Assembly: GCF_025790165.1 (NCBI RefSeq)
Contig: NZ_CP094970.1
Span: forward strand, 4,402,001-4,466,000
Source: Solicola gregarius
GTDB lineage: Bacteria; Actinomycetota; Actinomycetes; Propionibacteriales; Nocardioidaceae
Length of the DNA: 64,000 bases
Reading direction: 5' to 3'
Below the pieces are notes generated by a model that worked only from the letters and a program-made list of their open reading frames with translations, was not told the origin of the DNA and ran no database searches. Of this stretch, positions 8,358 through 17,232 are shown in pieces. The translations under genes and the position numbers were made by a program. Each line of letters starts with the position of its first letter. Within the stretch, counting starts at the first letter, position 1.

Positions 8358-9175
8358 TGCTGCCGACGAGCTTCATGGCGCCGGGCATCTCGTCGTTCAG
8401 CGAGTTCCTCTCCGTTGAGGCTCCCCACCTGCTCCCCGGCGCACGCACGGCGACCGGCAACGGCCTCGACGGCCAGGTGCCACACGGCACGACGATCGTC
8501 GCGCTCACGTTCCCGGGCGGCGTCATCATGGGCGGCGACCGCCGGGCGACGATGGGCAGCATGATCGCCCAGCGCGACGTCGACAAGGTGTTCGCCGCCG
8601 ACGAGTACTCCGCGATCGGGTTCGCCGGATCCGCCGGTTTCGGTGTCGAGCTCGTCCGCCTCTTCCAGGTCGAGCTCGAGCACTACGAGAAGATCGAGGG
8701 CGCCATCCTCTCCACCGATGGCAAGGCGAACCGCCTCTCCACCCTGGTCCGAGGCCATCTGGCGATGGCGATGCAGGGGCTGGCGGTCGTACCGCTGTTC
8801 GCGGGCTACGACGCCCCGACCGACTCGGGACGCATCTTCTCGTACGACCCGACGGGCGGGCGCCATGAGGAGAGCGAGTTCGCGGCGATCGGCTCCGGTT
8901 CGGTGTTCGCCCGCGGCTCGATCAAGAAGCTCTACCGCGACGACATGAGCGAGCAGGACGGCGTCACTGCGATCATGCAGGCGCTGTACGACGCGGCCGA
9001 CGACGACTCCGCCACCGGCGGTCCCGACCTCACGCGTCGGATCTTCCCGGTCGTCGCGGTGGTGACGGCCGACGGCTTCCGGCGCTGGAGCGACGACGAC
9101 ACCGCAGCAATCGCCGACCAGGTGATCGGCGGTCGGATGCAGCGGCCCGACGGTCCCACGGCACCCGTCGTCTGA
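8357..9175 (+). CDS. prcB: 20S proteasome beta subunit PrcB
   Basis: This is the catalytic subunit of the 20S core, an N-terminal threonine hydrolase. The 272-residue precursor has a 44-residue propeptide ending VPHG, followed by the mature start TTIVALTF with catalytic Thr45. The family residues Asp (GGDRRAT) and a downstream Lys region follow. Self-cleavage at Gly44-Thr45 activates the assembled particle. The ATG overlaps the pup stop (TGATG). prcA follows after 39 bases. Confidence 0.97.
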   Translation: MLPTSFMAPGISSFSEFLSVEAPHLLPGARTATGNGLDGQVPHGTTIVALTFPGGVIMGGDRRATMGSMIAQRDVDKVFAADEYSAIGFAGSAGFGVELVRLFQVELEHYEKIEGAILSTDGKANRLSTLVRGHLAMAMQGLAVVPLFAGYDAPTDSGRIFSYDPTGGRHEESEFAAIGSGSVFARGSIKKLYRDDMSEQDGVTAIMQALYDAADDDSATGGPDLTRRIFPVVAVVTADGFRRWSDDDTAAIADQVIGGRMQRPDGPTAPVV

Positions 9176-9214
9176 GCGTACGCACCCCACGAGCACCCGA
9201 ACGAGAGGACAACC

Positions 9215-9913
9215 GTGACCGCCGGTTTCTACGTCTCGCCCGAGCAGTTGATGAAGGACCGGGCCGACTACGCCCGCAAAGGCATCTCCCGCGGGCGCAG
9301 CGTCGTGGTCGTCCAGTACGCCGACGGCATCCTGTTCTGCGCCGAGAACCCCTCCCAGGCGCTGCACAAGGTCAGCGAGATCTACGACCGCATCGGCTTC
9401 GCGGCGGTCGGGCGCTACAACGAGTTCGAGAACCTCCGCATCGCGGGCGTCCGGCTGATGGACATGCGTGGCTACTCCTACGACCGCAGCGACGTGACGG
9501 CGCGCGGGCTCGCGAACGCGTACGCGCAGACGCTGGGGACGATCTTCTCCTCGGGCGCCGAGAAGCCGTACGAGGTCGAGCTGTTCGTCGCCGAGGTGGG
9601 CGACACCGCCGACGGTGACCAGGTCTACCGGCTGACGTACGACGGCTCGGTCGCCGACGTGCAGGCGCACGCGGTCATGGGCGGTCAGCTCGAGCAGGTC
9701 GCCAGCTACCTCGAGGAGCACTACGCCGCCGGTCTCGAGCAGGCCGCGGCCATCCGGCTCGCCGCCGACGCACTCGGCCACGACTCGTCGGAGACCCGCA
9801 CGGTCGAGGCGACCCAGCTCGAGGTCGCCGTGCTCGACCGCACCCGGCCGCAGCCGCGCAAGTTCAAGCGGCTCACCCACGCGACGGTCGCCGCCGCGCT
9901 CGCAGACTCCTGA
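9215..9913 (+). CDS. prcA: 20S proteasome alpha subunit PrcA
   Basis: This 232-residue subunit forms the outer rings of the core and the gate bound by Mpa. The N-terminus [20 protein letters not shown] has the family gate segment, and [13 protein letters not shown] and [20 protein letters not shown] follow. There is no N-terminal Thr nucleophile, as expected for alpha. The GTG start is preceded by GAGAGGA. The C-terminal 40 residues are Lys/Arg/Thr-rich and variable in the family. It belongs to the pup-prcB-prcA operon. Confidence 0.96.
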   Translation: MTAGFYVSPEQLMKDRADYARKGISRGRSVVVVQYADGILFCAENPSQALHKVSEIYDRIGFAAVGRYNEFENLRIAGVRLMDMRGYSYDRSDVTARGLANAYAQTLGTIFSSGAEKPYEVELFVAEVGDTADGDQVYRLTYDGSVADVQAHAVMGGQLEQVASYLEEHYAAGLEQAAAIRLAADALGHDSSETRTVEATQLEVAVLDRTRPQPRKFKRLTHATVAAALADS

Positions 9914-9926
9914 CGTACGACACCGC

Positions 9927-11084
9927 ATGCGAGACGCGTTCGACCTCGACCTGTCGGTCGTCCACCTGAACCACGGCTCGTTCGGCGCCGTCCCGCGTGC
10001 GGTCGCTGTGGCACAGCGGCGAGTACGCGAGCGCGCCGAGGCCAATCCGATGCGCTTCCACCGCGTCGAACTGCCCGGTCTGAAGGAGCAGGCGCGAGGC
10101 GTCGCGGCTGAGTTCCTCGGCGTCGGCGCCGACGATGTTGCGCTGGTCCGCAACGTGACGCAGGCCGCGGCGACCGTGCTCGCGGCACTGGCCGACGACG
10201 GTCGGCTGACCGCCGGCGACGCGATGGTACTCGCCGACCACACGTACGAGTCCGTACGCAACCTCGCCCGGCGAACGTGCCGACGCACCGGTGCCGCGTA
10301 CGAGTCGGTCGAGTGCGCGGCGGATGCCGACCCGGACGCGATCGTCGCCGCATACCGGCGCGGCCTCGAACGCGCCCACTCGCGCGGGCTGCGGCCCAGC
10401 GTGGTCCTGGTCGACCACATCGTGTCGCCGACCGGGGCGGTGATGCCGGTGAGCCGGATCTGTGCGTTGGCCCGCGAGTTCGGCGCGCTCAGCTTCGTCG
10501 ATGCGGCACACGCCCCGGGCCAGGTCGCCGCACGACCGGCCGAGTCCGGCGCCGACCTCTGGGCCAGCACCTGGCACAAGTGGGGATTCGCGCCACGCGG
10601 CACGTCCGCCCTCTGGGCGTCGCCGGCCGTGCGCGAACGGCTCCTCCCGCTCGCCTCCGGAGCACCGGGTGACACGGCTTTCCCGCTGACGTTCGATCGC
10701 ACCGGCACCGACGACTACACGGGCTGGTGCTGCCTCGCGGATGCCGTTGCGTTCTGGCACGACGCGGGCGGTCCCGACATCGCGCATCGCTCGCGCACGC
10801 TGCTCGACACCGGAGCCGCCGTCGTACGCGACGCGCTCGGTGCCGACGACCAGCCGATACCGCCCGACCCGGCGCCGTGCATGCGTCTCGTACCCCTGCC
10901 GGCGGGCACCGCGGCGACCGCCGCGGACGCGGCTCGGCTGTATGAGCGGCTCAGCGAGCGCGGGTTCGAGGTGCAGGTCGTCGCGCACGCCGGCCGCGGC
11001 TACGTCCGGCTGTCCGCCTCGCTGTACAACGCGCCCGACGACTACGAACGGCTCGCGAAGGCAATGCCCGACGCCCTGCCCTGA
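9927..11084 (+). CDS. Class V PLP-dependent aminotransferase, isopenicillin N epimerase-like
   Basis: This is a 385-residue fold-type I PLP enzyme. Residues near 1-20 (LSVVHLNHGSFGAVP) match the start of the isopenicillin N epimerase-like branch. The phosphate and ring-binding region includes SFVDAAHAPGQV, and the PLP lysine lies in STWHKWGFAPRG. Relatives act as epimerases, desulfurases or lyases, and the substrate here cannot be told. It starts 13 bases after prcA, so it is probably read through with the proteasome operon. A link to protein degradation is only positional. Confidence 0.82.
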   Translation: MRDAFDLDLSVVHLNHGSFGAVPRAVAVAQRRVRERAEANPMRFHRVELPGLKEQARGVAAEFLGVGADDVALVRNVTQAAATVLAALADDGRLTAGDAMVLADHTYESVRNLARRTCRRTGAAYESVECAADADPDAIVAAYRRGLERAHSRGLRPSVVLVDHIVSPTGAVMPVSRICALAREFGALSFVDAAHAPGQVAARPAESGADLWASTWHKWGFAPRGTSALWASPAVRERLLPLASGAPGDTAFPLTFDRTGTDDYTGWCCLADAVAFWHDAGGPDIAHRSRTLLDTGAAVVRDALGADDQPIPPDPAPCMRLVPLPAGTAATAADAARLYERLSERGFEVQVVAHAGRGYVRLSASLYNAPDDYERLAKAMPDALP

Positions 11085-11132
11085 TTGCATAACGGACGTG
11101 TCTACGTACGACACAGATCATCGGCGCACCGC

Positions 11133-11138
11133 TAGGGT
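11133..11138 (+). promoter_or_regulatory. -10 box of leaderless pafA
   Basis: TAGGGT is followed by six bases and then the GTG of pafA at 11145, the leaderless spacing seen repeatedly in this window. Confidence 0.55.
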
Positions 11139-11144
11139 GGAGAT

Positions 11145-12506
11145 GTGGACCGACGAATCTTCGGGTTGGAGAACGAGTACGGGGTCACGTGCACGTTTCG
11201 TGGGCAGCGCAGGCTGTCGCCCGACGAGGTGGCGCGGTACCTCTTCCGCCGCGTGGTGTCCTGGGGTCGCAGCAGCAACGTCTTCCTTCGCAACGGCGCC
11301 CGGCTCTACCTCGATGTCGGGAGCCACCCGGAGTACGCGACGCCGGAGTGCGACGACGTCGCCGAGCTGATCACGCACGACAAGGCCGGCGAGCGCATCC
11401 TCGAGGGGCTACTGATCGACGCGCAGGAGCGACTGCGTGACGACGGCATCATCGGCGACATCTACCTGTTCAAGAACAACACCGACTCCGCCGGCAACTC
11501 CTACGGCTGCCACGAGAACTACCTCGTCGGCCGGCAGGGCGAGTTCAACCGGATGGCCGACGTGCTCATCCCGTTCCTGGTCAGCCGGCAGATCATCTGC
11601 GGCGCCGGCAAGGTCCAGCAGACCCCGCGGGGTGCGATCTTCTCGGTCAGCCAGCGCGCGGAGCACATCTGGGAGGGCGTCTCCAGCGCGACGACACGGT
11701 CGCGGCCCATCATCAACACCCGTGACGAGCCGCACGCCGACGCCGAACGCTTCCGCCGGCTGCACGTGATCGTCGGCGACTCGAACATGAGCGAGACCAC
11801 CGCGATGCTCAAGGTCGCGACGACCGACCTGGTGCTGCGGATGATCGAGGCCGGCGTGGTCATGCGCGACATGACGCTCGACAACCCGATCCGCGCGATC
11901 CGCGAGATCGCACACGATATGACCGGCCGCCGCCGGGTGTCGCTGATGAACGGCCGCGAGCTCTCCGCACTGGAGATCCAGACCGAGTACCTCAACAAGG
12001 CCCGCGACTTCGTCGACCGCTACGAGCTGCGAACGCCCACCATCGACCGGGTGCTCGACCTCTGGGAGCGCACCATCAAGGCGGTCGAGTCGACCGACCT
12101 GACGCTCGTCGAGCGCGAGATCGACTGGGTGATCAAGTACACCCTGCTCGAGCGGTACCGCGCGTCGCACGGCCTCACCTGGGGCCACCCGCGCATCGCC
12201 CAGCTCGACCTGTCGTACCACGACATCCACCGAGACCGCGGGCTGTACTACATGCTCGAGCGCAAGGGCGCGGTCGCCCGGGCGACCCAGGATCTGCGCG
12301 TGTTCGAGGCGAAGTCGAGACCGCCGCAGACCACGCGCGCACGACTGCGTGGCGAGTTCATCCGCCGCGCGCAGGAACGCCGCCGCGACTTCACCGTCGA
12401 CTGGGTGCACCTGAAGCTCAACGACCAGGCCCAGCGCACGGTGCTGTGCAAAGACCCGTTCCGGTCGCAGGACGAGCGCGTACGCAAGCTCATCGACGGA
12501 ATGTGA
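11145..12506 (+). CDS. pafA: Pup-protein ligase PafA
   Basis: PafA uses ATP to join the C-terminal Glu of deamidated Pup to substrate lysines. The 453-residue protein begins [16 protein letters not shown], whose LENEYG strand holds Mg-ATP ligands. It also has [17 protein letters not shown] and [15 protein letters not shown]. It is a paralogue of Dop in this locus but lacks the Dop-specific loop. The GTG start follows a TAGGGT box by six bases and has no ribosome site, so the mRNA is probably leaderless and independent of the prcBA transcript. Confidence 0.97.
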   Translation: MDRRIFGLENEYGVTCTFRGQRRLSPDEVARYLFRRVVSWGRSSNVFLRNGARLYLDVGSHPEYATPECDDVAELITHDKAGERILEGLLIDAQERLRDDGIIGDIYLFKNNTDSAGNSYGCHENYLVGRQGEFNRMADVLIPFLVSRQIICGAGKVQQTPRGAIFSVSQRAEHIWEGVSSATTRSRPIINTRDEPHADAERFRRLHVIVGDSNMSETTAMLKVATTDLVLRMIEAGVVMRDMTLDNPIRAIREIAHDMTGRRRVSLMNGRELSALEIQTEYLNKARDFVDRYELRTPTIDRVLDLWERTIKAVESTDLTLVEREIDWVIKYTLLERYRASHGLTWGHPRIAQLDLSYHDIHRDRGLYYMLERKGAVARATQDLRVFEAKSRPPQTTRARLRGEFIRRAQERRRDFTVDWVHLKLNDQAQRTVLCKDPFRSQDERVRKLIDGM

Positions 12507-12552
12507 AGGAGCGACCTGCGCGAGCCGACGGCACGTCGCCGGGCCACACCGC

Positions 12553-12558
12553 TAGTCT
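12553..12558 (+). promoter_or_regulatory. -10 box upstream of FKBP lipoprotein
   Basis: TAGTCT lies 29 bases before the ATG at 12588, leaving a short leader with a TTGGAG ribosome site. Confidence 0.35.
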
Positions 12559-12587
12559 TTCCGACGCACCCGACGAATTGGAGCCCC

Positions 12588-13106
12588 ATGCGCCGCCTCT
12601 GCTTCCTGCTGTCCGTCTGCCTCCTCGTACTGACCGCGTGCGGTGACGACGACGGTGGCTCGGATGGGTCGGGCACGAGCAACTCGGATGAGGTCACCCT
12701 CGAAGGTGATTCCGGCAGCGCAACCGTCGAGGGCGCGTACGGCGACGAGCCGAAGGTTACCGTCGACGGCACGTTCGAGGTCTCGGAGACGAGCGTCGAG
12801 GTGATGACCGAGGGTGACGGCGCGACCGTGAAGGACACCGACACCGTGAAGGTCGACTACCACGGTGTCGGCGGTACGACGGGCAAGGTGTTCGACAGCT
12901 CGTTCCAGAGGGGAGAGCCGATCGAGTTTCCGCTCAATCAGGTCGTACCCGGCTTCTCGAAGGGCATTGCCGGTCAGAAGGTCGGCAGCCGGGTCGCGAT
13001 CTCGGTAGCACCGGAGGACGGCTACCCCGACGGCACGCCCGATGGAGCGATCAAGGCGGGCGAGTCGCTCGTCTTCGTGGTCGACATCATCGACGTCGTC
13101 AAGTAG
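12588..13106 (+). CDS. FKBP-type peptidyl-prolyl isomerase lipoprotein
   Basis: This is a 172-residue exported lipoprotein. The signal peptide ends in the lipobox LTAC, so Cys18 would be lipidated. An Asp/Ser/Gly-rich linker precedes one FKBP domain (about residues 65-172) with VKVDYHGVGG, FDSSFQRGEPIEFPL, VVPGFSKGIAGQKVGSRV and the C-terminal LVFVVDI. It should speed proline isomerisation of proteins folding outside the membrane. An FKBP gene next to pafA is common in actinobacteria, but a functional tie to pupylation is not shown. Confidence 0.9.
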   Translation: MRRLCFLLSVCLLVLTACGDDDGGSDGSGTSNSDEVTLEGDSGSATVEGAYGDEPKVTVDGTFEVSETSVEVMTEGDGATVKDTDTVKVDYHGVGGTTGKVFDSSFQRGEPIEFPLNQVVPGFSKGIAGQKVGSRVAISVAPEDGYPDGTPDGAIKAGESLVFVVDIIDVVK

Positions 13107-13219
13107 CCCTGCGCCGGCGCCGTATCCGGCCGGTCGCCTGCTCATGGCTTTCTCAGGACCGGCGGGTAACCTGGCGCCGGTTGACTTTCAGACATCCCCT
13201 CACGAATGGTTAGGTTCCT

Positions 13220-14578
13220 GTGCGTTCGCTGCCCGTACGCCTGCTGGCGCTGATCCTGGCACCGTTACTCGTTCTCACCGCGTGCGGTGGCGACGACGAT
13301 GACAGCGGGGGCTCCAGCTCGTCCGACGACATCGAGGTGACCGGCGACTTCGGCAAGGCGCCCGAGGTCGACATCCCGGACAAGTACTCCGTCGACGAGT
13401 CCGACACCCGCGTGATCAGCGAGGGCGACGGCGCCGAGGTGAAGGCGGGCGACGACGTGCTCGTCCAGCTGGCGGCGTACAACGGCACGACCGGGGCCGA
13501 CATCTTCAGCATGTTCTCCGGCCAGACGGCCCAGCCGCAGACGATGAAGGTCGACGACAAGGCGAGCCTGATCCCGGGCCTGGCCGACCGCATCGAGGGG
13601 CAGACGGTCGGCAGCCGGCTGCTGGTCTCGATCACTCCCGAGGACGGTTTCGGCGAGCAGGGCAACTCGCAGGCGGGTATCGGCCCCGACGACACCGTTG
13701 TCGCGCTGGTCGACCTGCTCCCGACCGAAGAGGCACCGAAGGCGACCGGCACGATCGACGATGTCAAGGTCACCGGCTCGTACGGCAGCAAGCCGACGAT
13801 CGACTTCAAGACGCCGCTGTTCGTCGACAAGACGCAGTCCAAGGTGATCAGCAAGGGCGACGGCGACACCGTCAAGGCCGGCGACACGGTGAAGGTCGAC
13901 TACCTCGGCGTCAACGGGCGTACCGGCAAGGAGTTCGACACATCGTGGAAGAAGGGCAAGTCCACACCCGTCGACTTCCCCCTCACCGAGGGCCAGCTGA
14001 TCCCCGGCTTCATCCAGGGCCTCGTCGGGCAGAAGCTCGGCAGCCGCGTAGCGATCGCGATCCCGCGCGACGACGCGTACGGCGCGGGCGGCAACGCACA
14101 GGCAGGCATCGAAGGCACCGACACACTGGTGTTCGTGGTCGACCTGCAGAAGCCGCCGGAGCAGCCGAAGGCCACCGGCACCATCAACGACGTCAAGGTC
14201 ACCGGCAAGGCCGGCGCAAAGCCGAAGGTCACCTTCAAGAAGCCGTTCTACGTCGCGAAGACGGAGTCGAAGGTGCTCAGCCAGGGCAGCGGTACGCCGC
14301 TGAAGGCCGGCGACACGGTCAAGGTCAACTACGTCGGCATCAACGGGCGTAGCGGCAAGGAGTTCGACGGCAACTACGGCGGTGACCCGGCGGAGTTCAC
14401 ACTCACGGCGGACAAGCTGATCCCGGGCTTCATCAAGGGCCTCATCGGTCAGAAGCCCGGCAGCCGGGTGCTGATCACGATCCCGCGCGATGACGGCTAC
14501 GGCCCCAACGGCAACACGCAGGCGGGCATCGAAGGCACCGACACGCTCGTGTTCGTCCTCGACATCGCGAAGAAGTAG
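13220..14578 (+). CDS. Lipoprotein with three tandem FKBP domains
   Basis: This is a 452-residue exported lipoprotein with lipobox LTAC (Cys22). Three FKBP-like repeats follow, at about residues 60-172, 190-310 and 330-450. Repeats 2 and 3 keep the DTVKVDYLGVNG/DTVKVNYVGING strand, the FD motif and LIPGFI. Repeat 1 is degenerate, with LVQLAAYNGTTGADIFSMF in place of the usual tyrosine and FD. The second and third repeats are close enough to be a recent internal duplication. The GTG start is 113 bases after the single-domain FKBP. One active and one scaffold-like domain is a reasonable guess. Confidence 0.87.
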   Translation: MRSLPVRLLALILAPLLVLTACGGDDDDSGGSSSSDDIEVTGDFGKAPEVDIPDKYSVDESDTRVISEGDGAEVKAGDDVLVQLAAYNGTTGADIFSMFSGQTAQPQTMKVDDKASLIPGLADRIEGQTVGSRLLVSITPEDGFGEQGNSQAGIGPDDTVVALVDLLPTEEAPKATGTIDDVKVTGSYGSKPTIDFKTPLFVDKTQSKVISKGDGDTVKAGDTVKVDYLGVNGRTGKEFDTSWKKGKSTPVDFPLTEGQLIPGFIQGLVGQKLGSRVAIAIPRDDAYGAGGNAQAGIEGTDTLVFVVDLQKPPEQPKATGTINDVKVTGKAGAKPKVTFKKPFYVAKTESKVLSQGSGTPLKAGDTVKVNYVGINGRSGKEFDGNYGGDPAEFTLTADKLIPGFIKGLIGQKPGSRVLITIPRDDGYGPNGNTQAGIEGTDTLVFVLDIAKK

Positions 14579-14581
14579 GTA

Positions 14582-14615
14582 CGCCCTGCCGGGCGGCCCG
14601 TGGTCTCAGCAGACC
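14582..14615. terminator. Hairpins between convergent FKBP and DUF3866 genes
   Basis: CGCCC-TGCC-GGGCG (14582-14595) and GGTCT-CAGC-AGACC (14602-14615) follow the FKBP stop. The second overlaps the stop of the opposite gene. Neither has a U-tract. Confidence 0.3.
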
Positions 14616-15667
14616 GCGAGCCGCCCCGCCGCGGCTGCCGAGAGGAACGCCGCGGCATCATCGTCGAGGCCGCGGCCCATCGTCGACAGTCGTACGGGCG
14701 ACTCGCGTAGCGCGTCGAGCATCCCGTCACACGGCACGTCGACGAGCGTGTGCCGCCCGGCGAGTACGCCCGCCTGCTCGCGTACCCGCTCACCGAACTC
14801 GCCGCCCAGCTCCGGCACGGGGATCTCAGCGGGTGCGAGCGCTACCCGGCCGTACGCGGTGAGGCTGTGGTGCGAGACGCCGTAATGCCGCTCGCGACGA
14901 TCGCCCTCCGAGACCCGCAGCGATCCGATCGGCCGGCCGCCGAGCGTCGCCGTCGCGTTGACGGCCTCGCCGGCGACGACGCCGGAGAACCCCCATCGCG
15001 TTCCGGTGCCGAGGTTTCCCGGCCCCTGCGCGACGACCACCAGGTCTGCCCCGACGACATGCCGCGCCGCGAGCAGACCCGAGTGCAGCGTGACCGCCTC
15101 GCGGTCGCCGCCGTACGCCTGCCCGACGGTGATGGTCGCCGCCAACCAGCCCGCCTCGCGGAGGCCGTGGACGGTTCGCGAGAACGCGACCGGCAGCGCG
15201 CCGCCGTCGGTCATGACGTACGCGATGCGCGGGTCATCCCGTACGGCACGAGCGCCGGCCAGGATGGCCGGTACCGCCGAGTGCAGGTCTGCGACGACGA
15301 CCGGCATACCGTCGATGCTGTCGGCGTCGCGCAACGCCTCGTGGTCGGGGGAGTCCTGTTCGTCGACGCCGAGCACGGTGGTCTGTGCCGGCGTGTAGCG
15401 CGCCTTGACCAGATGCCCCGGCTGGGGCGGCGGATCCGCCGGCAGCCGATCCGGCACGGCGGTCACGAGCGCGTACCCACCGGTGCCGAGACCCTGCAGC
15501 AGTGCCGTGGCGTTCAGAATCACCCGGTCGCCGGGCTCGGGAGTGCCGACCGTGTCGGTGTACGCAAGGGCGCGTACCTCCTGGCCATCCATCTGCACCA
15601 GCAACTCGCGGGCGCCCGGCCATTCGGCCCGCACCTCGGCTGCCACGCCCTCACGTACCCGGATCAT
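14606..15667 (-). CDS. DUF3866 family protein
   Basis: This is a 353-residue protein that I match to the actinobacterial DUF3866 family by its overall pattern: MIRVREGVAAEVRAEWPGA, GYALVTAVP, ARYTPAQTTVLGVDEQDSP and VVVAQGPGNLGTGTRWGFSG. The family has no established reaction. The Gly-rich motif and the conserved HHSLTAYGR and DVPCDGM segments could form an active site. The ATG at 15667 starts the conserved region. It is commonly found near pafA/pafB in actinobacteria, but a role in protein degradation is unproven. Confidence 0.8.
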   Translation of the reverse strand: MIRVREGVAAEVRAEWPGARELLVQMDGQEVRALAYTDTVGTPEPGDRVILNATALLQGLGTGGYALVTAVPDRLPADPPPQPGHLVKARYTPAQTTVLGVDEQDSPDHEALRDADSIDGMPVVVADLHSAVPAILAGARAVRDDPRIAYVMTDGGALPVAFSRTVHGLREAGWLAATITVGQAYGGDREAVTLHSGLLAARHVVGADLVVVAQGPGNLGTGTRWGFSGVVAGEAVNATATLGGRPIGSLRVSEGDRRERHYGVSHHSLTAYGRVALAPAEIPVPELGGEFGERVREQAGVLAGRHTLVDVPCDGMLDALRESPVRLSTMGRGLDDDAAAFLSAAAAGRLAVC

Positions 15668-15710
15668 GGCTCGAAGCGTAGGCGGATCGGCGCCGTGACG
15701 AGGAGGCGGT

Positions 15711-16142
15711 GTGAAGCGGGCGCTGCTGGACGTCAACGTTCTCCTCGCTCTACTTGACAGCGACCACGTCGAACACCACCGCGCGCGGTCCTGGCTCACC
15801 GCCGAAGTCGACGCCGGATGGGCGTCCTGTGCGATCACGCAGAACGGTTTCGTCCGGATCGTCAGCCATCCGCGATATCCGAAGCCCATCTCACCGCGCG
15901 AGGCTCTCGACCGACTCGCGGCCGCGGCCGCGACGGACCACCACGCCTTCTGGACGTGCTCGACCAGCATTCTCGACCCGGCTGCAGTCGACCGGACCCG
16001 GCTGCACGGCCCTCGACAGGTGACCGACGCCTACCTTCTTGCCGTCGCCACGGCGAATGGTGGGCGCTTCGTCACCTTCGACAGAGCGATTCCAGCCGGC
16101 GCCGTTCCCAACGCAGCCGACGACGCCCTCGTCGTGCTCTGA
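15711..16142 (+). CDS. Lone PIN-domain (VapC-like) protein
   Basis: This is a 143-residue PIN-domain protein. It has the first acidic site in MKRALLDVNVLLALLDSDH (Asp8), a mid-protein ITQNGFVRI, and C-terminal QVTDAYLLAVA and FVTFDRAI, which match the metal-binding set. The GTG start has AGGAGG immediately upstream. No antitoxin-like frame precedes or follows it, so it is either an orphan toxin or a housekeeping RNA nuclease. It sits between the DUF3866 gene and pafB, inside the wider proteasome locus. Confidence 0.85.
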   Translation: MKRALLDVNVLLALLDSDHVEHHRARSWLTAEVDAGWASCAITQNGFVRIVSHPRYPKPISPREALDRLAAAAATDHHAFWTCSTSILDPAAVDRTRLHGPRQVTDAYLLAVATANGGRFVTFDRAIPAGAVPNAADDALVVL

Positions 16143-16251
16143 GGTGGGGGAAGCCGCTTCTGCTCCTGCACCGAGTGCGCGAACGACAGTGCGGCGACGT
16201 GTAACGTCGGACCCGCAGGATTCGGCGCGACGATGGGGAGGAACGGCCACG

Positions 16252-17232
16252 GTGGCAACCACCACACGCAAGAGCGAGCGGTTGATGAACCTCGTGATCG
16301 CGTTGCTCGTATCGCGGGGGTTCCTGCCGAAGGATCGCATCCGCGACGCCGTGACCGGCTACCACGGTCAGAGCGCCGAGGCGTTCGACCGGATGTTCGA
16401 GCGCGACAAGGACGAGCTCCGCGATATCGGCATCGAGATCGAGGTCGGCTCGAACGAGCGGCTGTTCGAGGACGAGATCGGCTACCGGATCCGGCGCGAC
16501 GAGTTCGAGCTGCCCGAGATAACCCTCGAGGCGCACGAGGCGGCCGTCGTCGGTCTCGCGGCGCGGGTCTGGCAGCACGCCCGGCTGGCGACCGAGGCCT
16601 CGTCGGCCGTCGTCAAGCTCAAGGCCGCGGGCGTACCCGTCGACTCCGACCTGCTCAGCCTGGTCGAGCCGCAGCTCGCCGCGTCCGAGCCCGCGTTCGA
16701 ACCGTTGTGGGACGCGCTGCTGAGTCGTACGCCCGTCGAGTTCACCTACGGACGCATCGGCCAGCAGAGCACCTGGCGCGAGGTAGAGCCGTGGGGCGTG
16801 GTCTCGTGGCACGGCCGCTGGTATCTCGCGGGCTTCGACCGCGGACGCGAGGGTCCGCGGCTGTTCAGGCTGTCGCGGATCATCGGCGACGTCGCGGTCG
16901 CCGGCGCACCGGGGGAGTACGACGTACCCGACGACGCCGACGTGCGGGCGATGGCCGGCGCGCTGTTCCCCGCGCCTGCTGACAACGTGGCGCGCGTCCG
17001 TGCCCGCGAGGGCACTGCCCTCGGCATGCGCCGCCGCGCCCTGGACACCGACGTCGCCGCAGACGGGTGGTCGCTGCTGACGGTGCCGTACGCCAGCCTC
17101 AACTCGCTGGCCGAGGAGGTCGCGTCGTACGGTCCCGACGTCGTCGCCGTCGAACCCGCGGAGCTCGTCTCGCTCGTCGTCGACCGGCTTCGCGGGGTCG
17201 AGAAGACCCATGCCGGGGGTGCTGCCCGATGA
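16252..17232 (+). CDS. pafB: PafB, WYL-domain transcriptional regulator
   Basis: PafB and PafC form a heterodimer that activates the LexA/RecA-independent DNA-damage response in mycobacteria. The 326-residue protein has an N-terminal winged helix (KSERLMNLVIALLVSRGFLPKDRIRD) and a WYL domain around residues 165-230 (FTYGRIGQ, WGVVSWHGRWYLAGFDR, FRLSRI). A C-terminal WCX-like segment follows. GTG 16252 is chosen because a GGGGAGGA site precedes it. The longer upstream frame is not conserved. The stop overlaps the pafC start. Confidence 0.93.
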   Translation: MATTTRKSERLMNLVIALLVSRGFLPKDRIRDAVTGYHGQSAEAFDRMFERDKDELRDIGIEIEVGSNERLFEDEIGYRIRRDEFELPEITLEAHEAAVVGLAARVWQHARLATEASSAVVKLKAAGVPVDSDLLSLVEPQLAASEPAFEPLWDALLSRTPVEFTYGRIGQQSTWREVEPWGVVSWHGRWYLAGFDRGREGPRLFRLSRIIGDVAVAGAPGEYDVPDDADVRAMAGALFPAPADNVARVRAREGTALGMRRRALDTDVAADGWSLLTVPYASLNSLAEEVASYGPDVVAVEPAELVSLVVDRLRGVEKTHAGGAAR

